Assembly: GCF_004004555.2 (NCBI RefSeq)
Contig: NZ_SACP01000008.1
Span: 1-64,000 of the forward strand
From: Methylobacterium oryzihabitans
Lineage (GTDB): Bacteria > Pseudomonadota > Alphaproteobacteria > Rhizobiales > Beijerinckiaceae
Length of the DNA: 64,000 nt
Direction: 5' to 3'
Shown: positions 63,286 through 64,000 of the stretch, piece after piece
Numbering within the stretch: position 1 is the stretch's first letter
Layout of the letters: each line of letters begins with the position of its first letter
Translations under genes and position numbers: made by a program
Notes under the pieces: generated by a model
What the model was told of the DNA's origin: nothing
Databases searched by the model: none
The model's input: only the letters and a program-made list of their open reading frames with translations

Positions 63286-64000
63286 ATGCGCGCCGCCCTC
63301 CTCGGCCTCGCGCTGCTGGCCGCGCTCCCCGTCGCCGCGGCGCCGCAGGATCCGCCCTCCGCCGCGGCGAACGCGGAGGTCTCGGCCTTCCTCGCCGGGC
63401 TGTGGCCGGCGGCGCAGGCCCGCGGCGTGTCCCGCGCCACCTTCGACGCGGCCCTGCGCGAGGTGCCGGGGCCGGATCCGGCGGTGCTCGCCCGCACCCG
63501 GCGCCAGGGCGAGTTCGCCCGTCCGGTCTGGGACTACCTCGCCGGGGCGGTCTCGGGCGCCCGGGTCGCCCGGGGCCGGGCGGAGGCCGCCCGGCGCGCC
63601 GACACCCTGGCGGCGATCGAGGCCCGCTACGGCGTGCCCGCCCCGGTGCTGCTCGCGTTCTGGGGCGCGGAGTCGGATTTCGGCACCGGGACCGGCTCGG
63701 TCTCGACCCTGCGGGCGCTGGCGACGCTCGCGGCTTCGGGCCACCGCGGCACGCTGTTTCGCGACGAGTTCCTCGCCGCCCTGGAGATCCTGGAGCATCA
63801 CGACGTCGATCCGGCGCGGATGCGCGGCTCCTGGGCCGGGGCGATGGGGCAGGTGCAGTTCCTGCCCTCGGCCTATCTCAGGGCCGCGGTCGATTTCGAC
63901 GGCGACGGCCGGCGCGACATCTGGGCCTCGGTGCCCGATTCGCTCGCCTCGATCGCGAACTTCCTCCGCCTCGCCGGCTGGCAGCCGGGCCTGCCCTGGG
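63286..64000 (+). CDS. Lytic murein transglycosylase, MltB/SLT_2 family (3' truncated by window edge)
   Basis: An open frame from ATG 63286 runs off the window after 238 codons. A signal peptide (MRAALLGLALLAALPVAAAP) is followed by the catalytic region: YGVPAPVLLAFWGAESDFGTGTG holds the catalytic Glu in the ESDFG motif, and SWAGAMGQVQFLPSAYLRAAVDFDGDGRRDIW is the second family signature. These enzymes cut peptidoglycan glycan strands with 1,6-anhydro ends. It begins two bases after galE and may be co-transcribed. The C-terminus, possibly with a peptidoglycan-binding domain, is not visible. Confidence 0.9.
   Translation, partial: MRAALLGLALLAALPVAAAPQDPPSAAANAEVSAFLAGLWPAAQARGVSRATFDAALREVPGPDPAVLARTRRQGEFARPVWDYLAGAVSGARVARGRAEAARRADTLAAIEARYGVPAPVLLAFWGAESDFGTGTGSVSTLRALATLAASGHRGTLFRDEFLAALEILEHHDVDPARMRGSWAGAMGQVQFLPSAYLRAAVDFDGDGRRDIWASVPDSLASIANFLRLAGWQPGLPW

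Overview
The window is a chromosomal segment of a very GC-rich alphaproteobacterium of the order Hyphomicrobiales (Rhizobiales), most likely a Methylobacterium or close relative. I infer this from gene content: recG-sdhE-mfd, cytochrome c-kdsB-pheA and DUF1285-NUDIX-DUF6111-cca blocks, IalB and DUF992 proteins, a membrane-anchored CycM-like cytochrome, and parts of the NepR/EcfG general stress response. There is no rRNA operon, CRISPR array, transposase or recognisable prophage. One tRNA gene (Pro, GGG) is present.

Layout. 0-9 kb: 3' end of serA, a degenerate receiver protein, recG (-), a small acidic protein, sdhE and mfd, with an unusual two-gene block (RelE-like protein plus Shedu/DUF4263-like nuclease) between sdhE and mfd; tRNA-Pro follows. 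9-17 kb: accessory metabolism (LysE exporter, DapA-like aldolase, two MHS-type MFS transporters, a GNAT enzyme) and an AT-rich two-gene cassette of unknown function. 17-25 kb: a stress/regulation segment with a NepR-like/receiver fusion, L-asparaginase, a YegD-like Hsp70, two CsbD-like proteins (the first behind an EcfG-type promoter), an EcfG-like sigma factor with a NepR-like N-terminus, and an OmpR-type regulator. 25-35 kb: housekeeping genes mutM, ubiE-ubiB, a branched-chain amino acid binding protein, coaBC, cytochrome c, kdsB, pheA and an aldose epimerase. 35-38 kb: a polar amino acid ABC importer operon. 38-45 kb: GNAT, a DUF4198 protein, the overlapping operon DUF1285-NUDIX-DUF6111-cca, a single-domain receiver, a thioesterase and a PRISE-type reductase. 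45-49 kb: repeats and a large RTX-secreted 5'-nucleotidase. 49-56 kb: MoxR-DUF58-DUF4159-VWA cluster. 56-64 kb: FAD-linked oxidase, NarK-like transporter, IalB, DUF992, galU, galE and the 5' part of a lytic transglycosylase.

Non-coding structure is rich. A dispersed palindromic REP-like family occurs at least six times. In four cases its leading TGA is also the stop codon of the neighbouring gene, and one copy carries a second nested palindrome. Two other repeat families occur twice each.

The most interesting signals are the two NepR-like N-terminal fusions within 5 kb (one to a receiver, one to an EcfG-like sigma factor), the RelE-like plus DUF4263 pair inside a housekeeping block, and the AT-rich ATGA-coupled cassette. 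All function calls come from reading motifs by eye; no database search was run.
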